From contig JAXGYZ010000009.1 of the NCBI GenBank assembly GCA_040772005.1, forward strand, positions 124,001 to 188,000: DNA of 64,000 nt, read 5' to 3'. The translations under genes were made by a program, and so were the position numbers. The stretch is from MWBF01 sp040772005 (lineage in GTDB: Bacteria > Chloroflexota > Anaerolineae > CG2-30-64-16). The notes beneath the pieces are model-generated. The model was given only the letters and a program-made list of their open reading frames with translations, had not been told where the DNA came from and did not search any database. Below are positions 7,943-15,543 of this stretch, piece by piece. The stretch's first letter is position 1. Each line of letters begins with the position of its first letter.

Positions 7943-8967
7943 GGGCCGCCCCGGTCATCGCGGCTCCGGTCGGCAGCCAGCCGTTCCTCGCGCACCAGGC
8001 GCTCGACCTCTGCCAACTGCTCCGCCTGGCTGACGACCAGCTCCGCGATAAAGCCGATGAGGAACAGGATGAGCCCTGCAATCGCCAGGCCGATAGCCGC
8101 CCAAAAGAAGGGGCGGCGCTGCGCACCATTGGCCAGCCACAGCCAGAGCAGCCAGAGAAACGTCGTGCTGCTCAACAGCAGCGCGGCCAGCCCCAGACCG
8201 CCGAAGAAACGCATGGGCGCGCGGCTGAAGGTCAGCAGGAACCAGACGACGAGGACATCCAGCAGAGACTTGGGGATGCGGCTGAAGCCGAACTTCGAGC
8301 GGCCCGACTTGCGCCGGTGCCACGGCGTCGCGACCTCACCGACCCGGTAGCCCTGGTGCGCAGCGATGTGGAGCAGGAAGCGGTGCCAGTCGGAGCGCAG
8401 GGGCGGCAATGACTCGATGACCTCGCGACGGAAGCCCTTGATCCAGTTCATGTCGTGGAGGCGGAGGCCGAACAGCCAGCGCGAGGCCAGGTTGTAGATG
8501 GCCGAGGCGAAGACCTTGCCTTCCTTGCGGCCCTGCCGCCAGCCGGACACCACGTCATAGCCCTCGTTCAGCTTGCCCAGCAGCAGCGGGATGTCGGTTT
8601 CCGGGTCCGATTCGAGGTCCGCAGGGAGAAACAGGATGAAGTCCCCGCGCACCGCATGGAAACCGGTGCGCAGCGCCGCGGTCAGGCCCCGGTTACGGCG
8701 GTGGCGGATGACGTGCAGGAAGGGATAGCTCGCGGCAAGCTGCTCCGCCGCGTCGCCGGTCCCATCCGTCGAGCCGTCGTCGACGAACACCATCTCACCC
8801 TGCCCGTCGTCCAGCCCGGCCGCCTCCAGCGCCCGGCCCACGCGCGCGACCAGCTCAGTCACATTGCCGGCCTCGTTGTGCGCGGGGATCAGGACGGAGA
8901 CGGCCGGGCGGACCGGCGGGAGGGTGGCGGCACCCACAGCGGGAGAAGACAGAGAGTCAGCGATCAT
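7939..8967 (-). CDS. GT2-family glycosyltransferase (dolichyl-phosphate-mannose-synthase-like) with C-terminal membrane helices
   Basis: The protein has 342 residues. The N-terminal GT-A domain has VSVLIPAHNEAGN near residue 23, FVDDGSTDGT near 62 and PADLES (the metal-binding DxD-like site) near 115. Two hydrophobic helices follow at about 245-270 and 285-310, and a polar tail ends the protein. This layout is that of polyprenyl-phosphate glycosyltransferases (DPM1/GtrB-like) that load a sugar on a lipid carrier. The start is ATG 8967, 24 bases after the aminotransferase stop. It is probably part of the glycan assembly pathway of the operon. Confidence 0.87.
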   Translation of the reverse strand: MIADSLSSPAVGAATLPPVRPAVSVLIPAHNEAGNVTELVARVGRALEAAGLDDGQGEMVFVDDGSTDGTGDAAEQLAASYPFLHVIRHRRNRGLTAALRTGFHAVRGDFILFLPADLESDPETDIPLLLGKLNEGYDVVSGWRQGRKEGKVFASAIYNLASRWLFGLRLHDMNWIKGFRREVIESLPPLRSDWHRFLLHIAAHQGYRVGEVATPWHRRKSGRSKFGFSRIPKSLLDVLVVWFLLTFSRAPMRFFGGLGLAALLLSSTTFLWLLWLWLANGAQRRPFFWAAIGLAIAGLILFLIGFIAELVVSQAEQLAEVERLVREERLAADRSRDDRGGP

Positions 8968-8991
8968 GTGTTGCTCATAGACACAGCGCCC

Positions 8992-10101
8992 TCAGCCGGA
9001 CGGGAATTGCCGGATGGCGGCCGCAACCCGTTCCTGCTGGGCCGCGGTAATCTCGGCGTAGAGCGGTAGCGACAACACCTCGGCGGCCGCACGCTCCGCG
9101 ACCGGAAAGCTCCCTGGTCCCCACCCCCGGCCCCGGTAGACGGGCTGCAGGTGGAGGGGCAGCGGGTAATGGATACTGGCGCCGATGCCCTGCTGGTGCA
9201 GGTGCTCGACCAGTGCATCGCGCGCCCGTGACCGCACGACGTACAGATGATAGACGTGCCGGTTGCCCGGCAGCTCGACCGGCAGGCCGACCGGGCCATC
9301 CGCCAGCAATTCGTTGTAATACTGAGCGGCCTCGCGCCGGGCGGCGGTCCACGCTTCCAGGTGGGACAGCTTGGCGCCGAGGACTGCGGCCTGCAACGCA
9401 TCCAGCCGGTAGGCCCAACCCAGTTCGACGTGCTCGTACTTGGCAACGCGGCCGTGGTCGCGCAGCCGCCGCACACGGGCCAGCAGCTCCGGATTGTTGC
9501 TCGTCACCATGCCGCCGTCGCCGTAGCAGCCGAGGTTCTTGCTCGGGAAAAAGCTGAAACAGGCGATGTCGCCCAGGGTCCCGCAGCGCTGCCCTTCGAC
9601 CTCCGCGCCGTGCGCCTGCGCCGCGTCTTCGATGACCCATAGATCATGTGCGCGCGCGAATGCGTTGATGGCGGCCATGTCTGCGGGCTGGCCGTACAGG
9701 TGCACCGGGATGATCGCACGCGTGCGCGGGGTGAGTGCGGCCTCAAGCTGCGCCGCGTCCACATTATACGTATCGGGACGGATGTCCACAAAGACCGGCG
9801 TCGCGCCTGCCTGCGCAATCGCTTCCGCTGTCGCGTAGAAGGTGAAGGGCGTGGTGATCACCTCATCGCCAGGGCCGACGCCGCAGGCGAGCAGCGCCAG
9901 GTGCAGCGCCGCGGTGCCCGACGCCACCCCGACGGCCTCCCGCGCGCCGGTGTAGCGCGCGAAGGCAGCCTCGAAGTTGCTCACCTCGGGCCCCATGATG
10001 AAGCCGGCGCTGTCCAGCACGCGCTGCATGGCCGCAGTCACGTCTTCCCGGATGGCCGCATACTGGGCGCGCAAATCTACGAGCGGGATTGCTTCGCTCA
10101 C
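8992..10101 (-). CDS. DegT/DnrJ/EryC1/StrS sugar aminotransferase (WbpE-like)
   Basis: The protein has 369 residues. It is a PLP enzyme with the family signatures GVASGTAALHLAL (59-71), VIEDAAQAHGA (156-166, Asp159 contacting the PLP nitrogen) and SFFPSKNLG (183-191) with Lys188 forming the Schiff base. It transfers an amino group from glutamate to a keto-sugar nucleotide. With the WbpB-like dehydrogenase and WbpD-like acyltransferase it fits the UDP-2,3-diacetamido-uronic acid route. The start is GTG 10101, with AAGGAG 5 bases upstream. The ATPase gene ends 27 bases upstream, so these genes are probably co-transcribed. Confidence 0.88.
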   Translation of the reverse strand: MSEAIPLVDLRAQYAAIREDVTAAMQRVLDSAGFIMGPEVSNFEAAFARYTGAREAVGVASGTAALHLALLACGVGPGDEVITTPFTFYATAEAIAQAGATPVFVDIRPDTYNVDAAQLEAALTPRTRAIIPVHLYGQPADMAAINAFARAHDLWVIEDAAQAHGAEVEGQRCGTLGDIACFSFFPSKNLGCYGDGGMVTSNNPELLARVRRLRDHGRVAKYEHVELGWAYRLDALQAAVLGAKLSHLEAWTAARREAAQYYNELLADGPVGLPVELPGNRHVYHLYVVRSRARDALVEHLHQQGIGASIHYPLPLHLQPVYRGRGWGPGSFPVAERAAAEVLSLPLYAEITAAQQERVAAAIRQFPSG

Positions 10102-10128
10102 GAGTGCTCCTTCTAGAGCCTGCGCGGC

Positions 10129-11415
10129 CTACCGCTGGCGCAACAGGCTGCGCAGGTCGCGGATTTCCCCCTGGACCTGCTCGATCTCGTCGAGCACTTG
10201 GGGCGTGACGGCCAGGAAGTCGCGCGCCCGCACAGCTTCCAACTCGACCAGCCGCGCGCGGCGGGCGTTCAGCAGCGCCAGCAGCGCGTTGCGCTCGCGC
10301 GGCTGGTGCCTGGTCAGCGCCTTGCGCATTGCGGTGTCCGAGGTCTGCAGCGGGGGCAGCTTCTCTAGCGCCTGGCCTTGCATGGACAGCCAGTTCGCGA
10401 GGAACCGGTTGCCGATCGCAACCTGGCCCGCCTTGCGCCGCAGATATCCCAGGCCCTCCAGATTATACAACCGTTGCTCCATTTCGGTAGAATGGCCGTC
10501 GGCGTCTGCAGCCAGTTGGCCCGGCGTAATCTCGGCAGCCTGGTGCACGGCGAGAAGAATTTGGCGGTCGGCCTCGGTGAGCAGCCGGAAGTCGTGCTCG
10601 AAGAAGCCGGCGAGGATGGAGTCCACGTACAGGTGCTCGTCGGCCAGGGGCGCCAGCGTCCCGTCTTCCTGGAACAATCGCGAGCACAGCACTTGCAGCA
10701 GCAACGGGTGGTTGTTGGTGGCCTCAGAGATGGCGGCCACGGTGGCCGGGTCCGCGCGGACCTGCTGCTCCGGCGGCTCCTGCGCCTGGAGGATCAGCTC
10801 CACTGCGGCGCGCGGGCCCAGGCTGCCCAGGGTGTGCGACATGTCGAACCCGGCCAGGAAGGACGAGGTCGGCCAATTGCGGCAGACGTCATGCATCCGG
10901 TAAATCTGCCGCGTGGAGGTCATCACGATGCGCAGGCCTGTACCCGCAGTCAATTGCTTGTGGAGCTGTTGCATCGCCTGCGGCGCGCTGCGCGCGATAT
11001 TGATGAGCACTTCGGTCTCGTCGCACAGCAGGAACAGCTCACGACCCGCCTGCACCGCGCGCCGCCGCGCCTGCGCCAGGAAGACCGACGCATTCTCTGA
11101 CCGCAGCATCTTGACCGGCAGTTGAAGCGGTTCGAAGCGTTCCGGGTGATCGCTTACCGCGTCTGCCAGGTAGCGGCTCAGACAAGCAAAACTATTGCAG
11201 CCCTGCATGTCCCACACGATGGGGATGAGCGTGCTGTCAGCGTCCTCCAGCGCGCGCAACTCCAACTGGCGCAGCAGCGAGGTTTTGCCGATGCGCCGGC
11301 TGCCGACCACCCAGTACGCGCGGCCCTCCCCGTGTAGCAGGCAATCGATGAGGGTTTCACGCCCGTAGTGCTGGCGACCGGTCACGTAAGACCCGGTCAC
11401 ATATGGATTACGCAC
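10129..11415 (-). CDS. AAA/STAND-type ATPase, paralogue of the ATPase domain of the upstream gene
   Basis: The protein has 428 residues. It opens with NPYVTG and YGRETLI, then the P-loop VGSRRIGKTSLL (about 37-48), LFLLCDETEVL as Walker B and IVMTSTR as a sensor-like strand. A winged-helix-like region follows, and a coiled-coil-prone C-terminus (LLNARRARLVELEAVRARDF onward). The opening matches NPYVSG...FFGRED of the upstream propeller-ATPase, so the two are homologous. The start is GTG 11415 with AGAGG 5 bases upstream. It lies 30 bases after the propeller gene and 27 bases before the aminotransferase, so it links signalling to glycan synthesis in one unit. Its partner or output is unknown. 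Confidence 0.75.
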   Translation of the reverse strand: MRNPYVTGSYVTGRQHYGRETLIDCLLHGEGRAYWVVGSRRIGKTSLLRQLELRALEDADSTLIPIVWDMQGCNSFACLSRYLADAVSDHPERFEPLQLPVKMLRSENASVFLAQARRRAVQAGRELFLLCDETEVLINIARSAPQAMQQLHKQLTAGTGLRIVMTSTRQIYRMHDVCRNWPTSSFLAGFDMSHTLGSLGPRAAVELILQAQEPPEQQVRADPATVAAISEATNNHPLLLQVLCSRLFQEDGTLAPLADEHLYVDSILAGFFEHDFRLLTEADRQILLAVHQAAEITPGQLAADADGHSTEMEQRLYNLEGLGYLRRKAGQVAIGNRFLANWLSMQGQALEKLPPLQTSDTAMRKALTRHQPRERNALLALLNARRARLVELEAVRARDFLAVTPQVLDEIEQVQGEIRDLRSLLRQR

Positions 11416-11445
11416 ATCTACCTCTCAATAACGCGGCACCCCGCT

Positions 11446-14400
11446 TCACTCCGGCACGGCCCCACGCGCCCGCTCCAACACCTCATGCGCAGCGTGCACA
11501 TCCTCAAGGGTGATATGGACACGGTGAGCGTGCAGCATGTGGTTGACCGCTTCGAGTGCGTACTGCTGCAAGCGGTAGGGCCGGCCCTCGGCCTGTTTCA
11601 GCACGAAGTCCAGCGCATCCGGCTCCCATTCGTACACCCCGCGCACCGGCTCGACGAGCAGCTCGCGCGCCCGCGCATCGGTGAACGGCTCTAGCGGGAT
11701 CTCATTGAAGAGATTGTACCAGGGGCTCTCCATCCGGTCCCACTCCTTGCTGATCTGGATACCGGCCACCACCGCACCCAGGTTCGCCGCGAGCGGGCTC
11801 ATGAAGATGCGCCGCAGTTGTTGTTGCACCAGGGTGTCGTAGCTGCTGATGACATCCATCTCGTCCATCAGCAGGATGACGCGCGCCTTGCGCGGGGCGA
11901 CGACCCGCTTGACCCGATCGAGCAGGACCCGCAGGTCCGCAGCGAACTCGCGGTCGGTGTACTGCTCCGGCGTCAGAATGGCGAAGCGCAGCGCGGGCGC
12001 GCCGCCCGCCGTGTAGGCCTGGAGCACCCCCCAGATGGCATCCATCAGGTGATGGAAAAAGCGCTCCTGCGGCGTCCCCTCGAGGTCCACGTACACCGGG
12101 ATGAACGCCCACTCCGGGTCCTCCGCGTTGCGCAGTTGCGTCGCCAGTTGATACAGCAGCGTGGTCTTGCCCATGCGCCGCTCGCCGTGAATCATGATGC
12201 TGTTTTGATGCAGCGCGTTGAAGATGCGCTGCACCAGATCCTCCCGGCCGAAGAACATGCTGGTATCGCGGATAGGTTCGCCGGACACATAGGGGTTGAA
12301 GGCGCGTTCGAGCGCCTCGCGCTGCCGGACGGCCATCTCTGCGCTCAGCCGGCGCGCCCGCGCGCGAGCGCGCAGCCCTGCGCCACCGGTGACGCTCAAC
12401 GCCACGACGACGATGCCGCCGATGCCGAGGACCGCGTACAGCGCATCGGCACGCACGAGCGCACCCCCCGGCAAGCGGACCAGCTTCGGCACGATGAGTG
12501 TGAGATCTACCGGCTCGGAGTAGTTGAAGGCCGTATCCCGCGCCGTGATGCGCAAGGTGTGCGTGCCTGCCGGCAGCGCAGTGTCACGATAGCCCGTGAT
12601 CTGTGCATCCTCAAAGACCCGCGGAGCGACATCCAGGCCGCGCAGCTCGGTCAGGAAGATGAGAGACCGGTCAAGCGTCGTCAGGTCACCGGCCAGCAGG
12701 CGCAGGTCCTCCAGCGTATTGCCGGCCAGCCGGAAGGTGCCATCGGCCGCGCGCAGCAGGTTCACCGAGTCCACCCGCACCCAGGGCGCTGACCGGTCCG
12801 GGCGATAGTGCGCGAGGCCGGTACTGGAGCCAATCCACGCGCCGCCCGCGCCGTCCAGGCTCAGGGCATAGATCGAGGCGGCCGGGAGAATGTCGCCCAC
12901 ATAGTTCTGCCATGTCCGGCCATCGAAACGCGATAGGCCCTGGCGCGACCCGACCCACAGGTCGGTTCCGGCGGCGTGCAGCGATAGCAACTTGGGGCTG
13001 GGGAGCTCGCCGTCCATGCGCTCCCACCGGCCGTCCCGCAGGCGCCAGAGGCCGTTGTTATAGCTGCTGACCCACAGGCTGCCGTCGTCGGTCTGGCCGA
13101 TGCCGTTCACGACCACGTCGTTGAGCTGCGCCGTCTCCGCCCCGGTCACGGTCTCCCAGCGGTCACCGTCCAGGCGGAACACGCCCTCGGATACTGTGCC
13201 GAACCACAGCGCACCTTCGCGCGCATGAAACAGCGCATTGACCCGCGTGCCTGCCAGCCTGTCGACTGCCGCAAAGCCGTTCGCCTCGTTCCACTGGCTG
13301 AGACCCCGTTCCGTTGCCAGCCAGAGGCTGCCGCGCGCGTCCTGCTCGAAATCATAGACGGGCACGCCCGCCAGCCCCGGCGTCGCGGCGTCGTAGAAGC
13401 GCCACCCTTCGCCGTTCTGCCAGTACCCGACCGCGGTAAGCGTGCCGACCCAGATGCGACCGGCACTGTCCTCGTAGAGCGAGACGATCCGGTCATCCGG
13501 CAGGCCGTTCTGGCTGGTCAGGTGCTCCCACCGGCCCTCTTGCAGCACGGCCAGGCCGTTCAGCTCAGTCCCGGCCCACGTACGGCCCGCGCTGTCCAGC
13601 AGCAAGGCGTTGATGCGCTGTTGCTCCAACGCAGGGTCGCGCTCCACCTGCCAGACGAGGCCGAAATGACGGCTGACGCCTGCGATCGTGCCCAGCCAGA
13701 CCCCGCGATCCTGGTCCACGGTGACCACGCGCACGTAGTCATTCACCAAGCCATTCTGCCGCGCGCGGTGCTGCACAACAGGCAGTTCGCCCTGCTCGTA
13801 ATCAGCCGCGTAGAACACCCCCTCGTTCGTGCCGACCCACAGCCCGCCTTCGCCATCCGGCGTGAGCGCATAGACCTCAAGCCCCGTGTCATCCGCCTTC
13901 AGCGGGAAGCGCTGCCAGCTCGCACCGTCCTGGTAGATCACGCCGTCCCGCGTCCCCACCCACAGCCGACCCGCAGTATCGCGCATCAACGCGGCGCGCG
14001 CGCCCAGCACCAGGGTCCCATCATCGAGCCGCTGCCAGCCGCCCTGTGCCCTGCGCCGCCAGACGCCGCTGCCATTGACGCCAACAATGAGGTCGCCATT
14101 GGGATCGGCCAGGCTCGCAACGATATCGGCGCCCGGCAAGGGCGAGTCTGCGATGACCTGGGTGCCTTCCACGTACGCCAGCCCCTTGCTGGTGCCTACC
14201 CAGACCCCCTGGGCCTCGCCGCCCAACGGGGAGATGGACGCCACGGTCAGCGTATGCAGATCATCGCCCGGCAGCCCCCTTGCCACGGTCCACGTTTCGC
14301 AGCACTCTCCGTCCGGAGCGCGCCGCGCCAGCCCGGCCTGGGTCGCAAACCAGACTGCGCCGTCCTTTGTCTGGGCGATAGCGCGCACGCTGGCCCCGGG

Positions 14401-14685
14401 CAGTCCGTTGCCCGTGGTGAGGGACTGCCAGCGGCCATCGTAGCGGCTCGCGCCGGCCTCCGTCCCAAACCAGAGCGCGCCATCGCGATCCGGCACAATG
14501 GCAAAGACGTTGCCGGAGAGGATGCCGCTGCCGGCCGCGAAGGTCTCCCACAGAGTTTCGGGGGTATCCGCCGCGCGGCTGCCTGGCGTGAGAGCGACGG
14601 CCGTAATGCCCACCGTAATGATAGCGGACAATACTAGTCGCGCCAGCAGACTGTTCAGGGGCTGGAGCTTAAAAATGGCAAACAT
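11446..14685 (-). CDS. Membrane-anchored reg_prop beta-propeller fused to a cytoplasmic ATPase domain
   Basis: The protein has 1079 residues. An N-terminal signal/anchor (about 12-38) is followed by roughly fifteen repeats of the two-component-regulator propeller type (motifs such as GALWFGT, GRLWVGT, GGLWVGT, GRIWVGT), which form sensor propellers outside the membrane. A Y_Y_Y-like Ig domain ends near residue 725, and a transmembrane helix lies at about 740-763. The ATPase domain starts at NPYVSGE (about 798) with P-loop GERRMGKTTLL near 832 and Walker B ILLMDEMDV. In known hybrid sensors this propeller precedes a histidine kinase; here an NTPase replaces it. ATG 14685 has AGGATG upstream. 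It is the first gene of the reverse operon. Confidence 0.85.
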   Translation of the reverse strand: MFAIFKLQPLNSLLARLVLSAIITVGITAVALTPGSRAADTPETLWETFAAGSGILSGNVFAIVPDRDGALWFGTEAGASRYDGRWQSLTTGNGLPGASVRAIAQTKDGAVWFATQAGLARRAPDGECCETWTVARGLPGDDLHTLTVASISPLGGEAQGVWVGTSKGLAYVEGTQVIADSPLPGADIVASLADPNGDLIVGVNGSGVWRRRAQGGWQRLDDGTLVLGARAALMRDTAGRLWVGTRDGVIYQDGASWQRFPLKADDTGLEVYALTPDGEGGLWVGTNEGVFYAADYEQGELPVVQHRARQNGLVNDYVRVVTVDQDRGVWLGTIAGVSRHFGLVWQVERDPALEQQRINALLLDSAGRTWAGTELNGLAVLQEGRWEHLTSQNGLPDDRIVSLYEDSAGRIWVGTLTAVGYWQNGEGWRFYDAATPGLAGVPVYDFEQDARGSLWLATERGLSQWNEANGFAAVDRLAGTRVNALFHAREGALWFGTVSEGVFRLDGDRWETVTGAETAQLNDVVVNGIGQTDDGSLWVSSYNNGLWRLRDGRWERMDGELPSPKLLSLHAAGTDLWVGSRQGLSRFDGRTWQNYVGDILPAASIYALSLDGAGGAWIGSSTGLAHYRPDRSAPWVRVDSVNLLRAADGTFRLAGNTLEDLRLLAGDLTTLDRSLIFLTELRGLDVAPRVFEDAQITGYRDTALPAGTHTLRITARDTAFNYSEPVDLTLIVPKLVRLPGGALVRADALYAVLGIGGIVVVALSVTGGAGLRARARARRLSAEMAVRQREALERAFNPYVSGEPIRDTSMFFGREDLVQRIFNALHQNSIMIHGERRMGKTTLLYQLATQLRNAEDPEWAFIPVYVDLEGTPQERFFHHLMDAIWGVLQAYTAGGAPALRFAILTPEQYTDREFAADLRVLLDRVKRVVAPRKARVILLMDEMDVISSYDTLVQQQLRRIFMSPLAANLGAVVAGIQISKEWDRMESPWYNLFNEIPLEPFTDARARELLVEPVRGVYEWEPDALDFVLKQAEGRPYRLQQYALEAVNHMLHAHRVHITLEDVHAAHEVLERARGAVPE

Positions 14686-14707
14686 GGCTTCATCCTGCAG
14701 CGAACGG

Positions 14708-14736
14708 TTGCAAAAACTCAGAAGGTATGTTATACT
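14708..14736 (+). promoter_or_regulatory. Putative sigma70 promoter for the LysM gene
   Basis: TTGCAA, a 17-base spacer and TATACT lie in an AT-rich stretch. A leader of about 235 bases would separate it from the LysM start at 14978. The opposite strand of the same stretch (TATAAC) may serve the propeller-ATPase gene. Confidence 0.5.
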
Positions 14737-14977
14737 ATTTAATAGTAGCAGGGGCTAGCAGGGCTTTGTTGCCCGCCGGCCCGGCTCTGCAGAGTGATAA
14801 CGCTTTCTGACCAACGAAAGGGTGCCGTATCACGGACTGACTTCCCCGGCATTGTAGTCTGTACAACCAAGCTGTCAGGGTCCATGCGGTCCCGCTGTAG
14901 AGCCAGGCGGCCACACCGACCTGTTGCCATCCATAGCTCCGGCTATCTGGAATGAAGAGGCAGGCCGAGGTGGACCC

Positions 14978-15454
14978 ATGAACAGCAAATTTGTACGTAT
15001 CAGCATAACGGTCATTGCGATCAATATTGGAGTCCTGGTCGCGCCGGTCGGGGCCAGGAGTGCCTTGCCTGCTCGCTCCATCGGTGTACACACTCATTCG
15101 CTCACGCTTCAGCAGCCTCAACAGCACCCCCAGGTTCTGGCCCAGGTGTGCGGGCCGGTGTACATCGTACGCCGGGGCGACACCCTGTCTATCATCTCGC
15201 GGCGGTGCGGGGTGACCGTAGCCGCCATCAAGCGCATGAACCGCCTGCGCTCCGACCTTATCCTCATCGGGCAGCGGCTCATCTTGCCGAGGGTGACTGC
15301 GCCGCGATATGTTCTGCCCAAGATCACGCCGCGCACGCTACCGACGCGTCTGCACAGCAACCCGGCTCCGGTCCCGCTGGCGACTCTGGTACCGCCGGTC
15401 GAAGCACCGCCCCCGCCCACACCGGCCATTGAATCGACCGTCTCACCGTGGTGA
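14978..15454 (+). CDS. Small secreted LysM-domain protein
   Basis: The protein has 158 residues. A signal peptide or anchor covers about 7-28. One LysM domain lies at about 61-104 (VYIVRRGDTLSIISRRCGV through GQRLILP), which binds N-acetylglucosamine-containing glycans such as peptidoglycan. The C-terminus is proline-rich. ATG 14978 is chosen because GAGG lies 7 bases upstream; an in-frame ATG at 14924 would put charged residues before the signal sequence. It is separated from its neighbours by reverse-strand genes and is probably monocistronic. Confidence 0.8.
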   Translation: MNSKFVRISITVIAINIGVLVAPVGARSALPARSIGVHTHSLTLQQPQQHPQVLAQVCGPVYIVRRGDTLSIISRRCGVTVAAIKRMNRLRSDLILIGQRLILPRVTAPRYVLPKITPRTLPTRLHSNPAPVPLATLVPPVEAPPPPTPAIESTVSPW

Positions 15455-15507
15455 GAGCGTGGCTGGTCGGTCGTTACATGAGTGATCTTACGCGCGAACA
15501 TGGCACC

Positions 15508-15536
15508 ATTATAGCACAGGTTGGCACAAAAAGCAA
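15508..15536 (-). promoter_or_regulatory. Strong promoter-like sequence reading antisense into the LysM gene
   Basis: On the reverse strand TTGCTT, a 17-base spacer and a perfect TATAAT are present. The only gene directly downstream on that strand is more than 800 bases away (the propeller-ATPase), so the transcript would be antisense to the LysM gene. Confidence 0.4.
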
Positions 15537-15543
15537 CTACTAA

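Noticed and set aside
15118..15501. Reverse open frame of 127 aa downstream of a strong promoter
   Set aside because: It is antisense to a clear LysM domain, and its sequence (Arg/Thr/Gly-rich) has no family signature. The promoter is kept as a separate finding.
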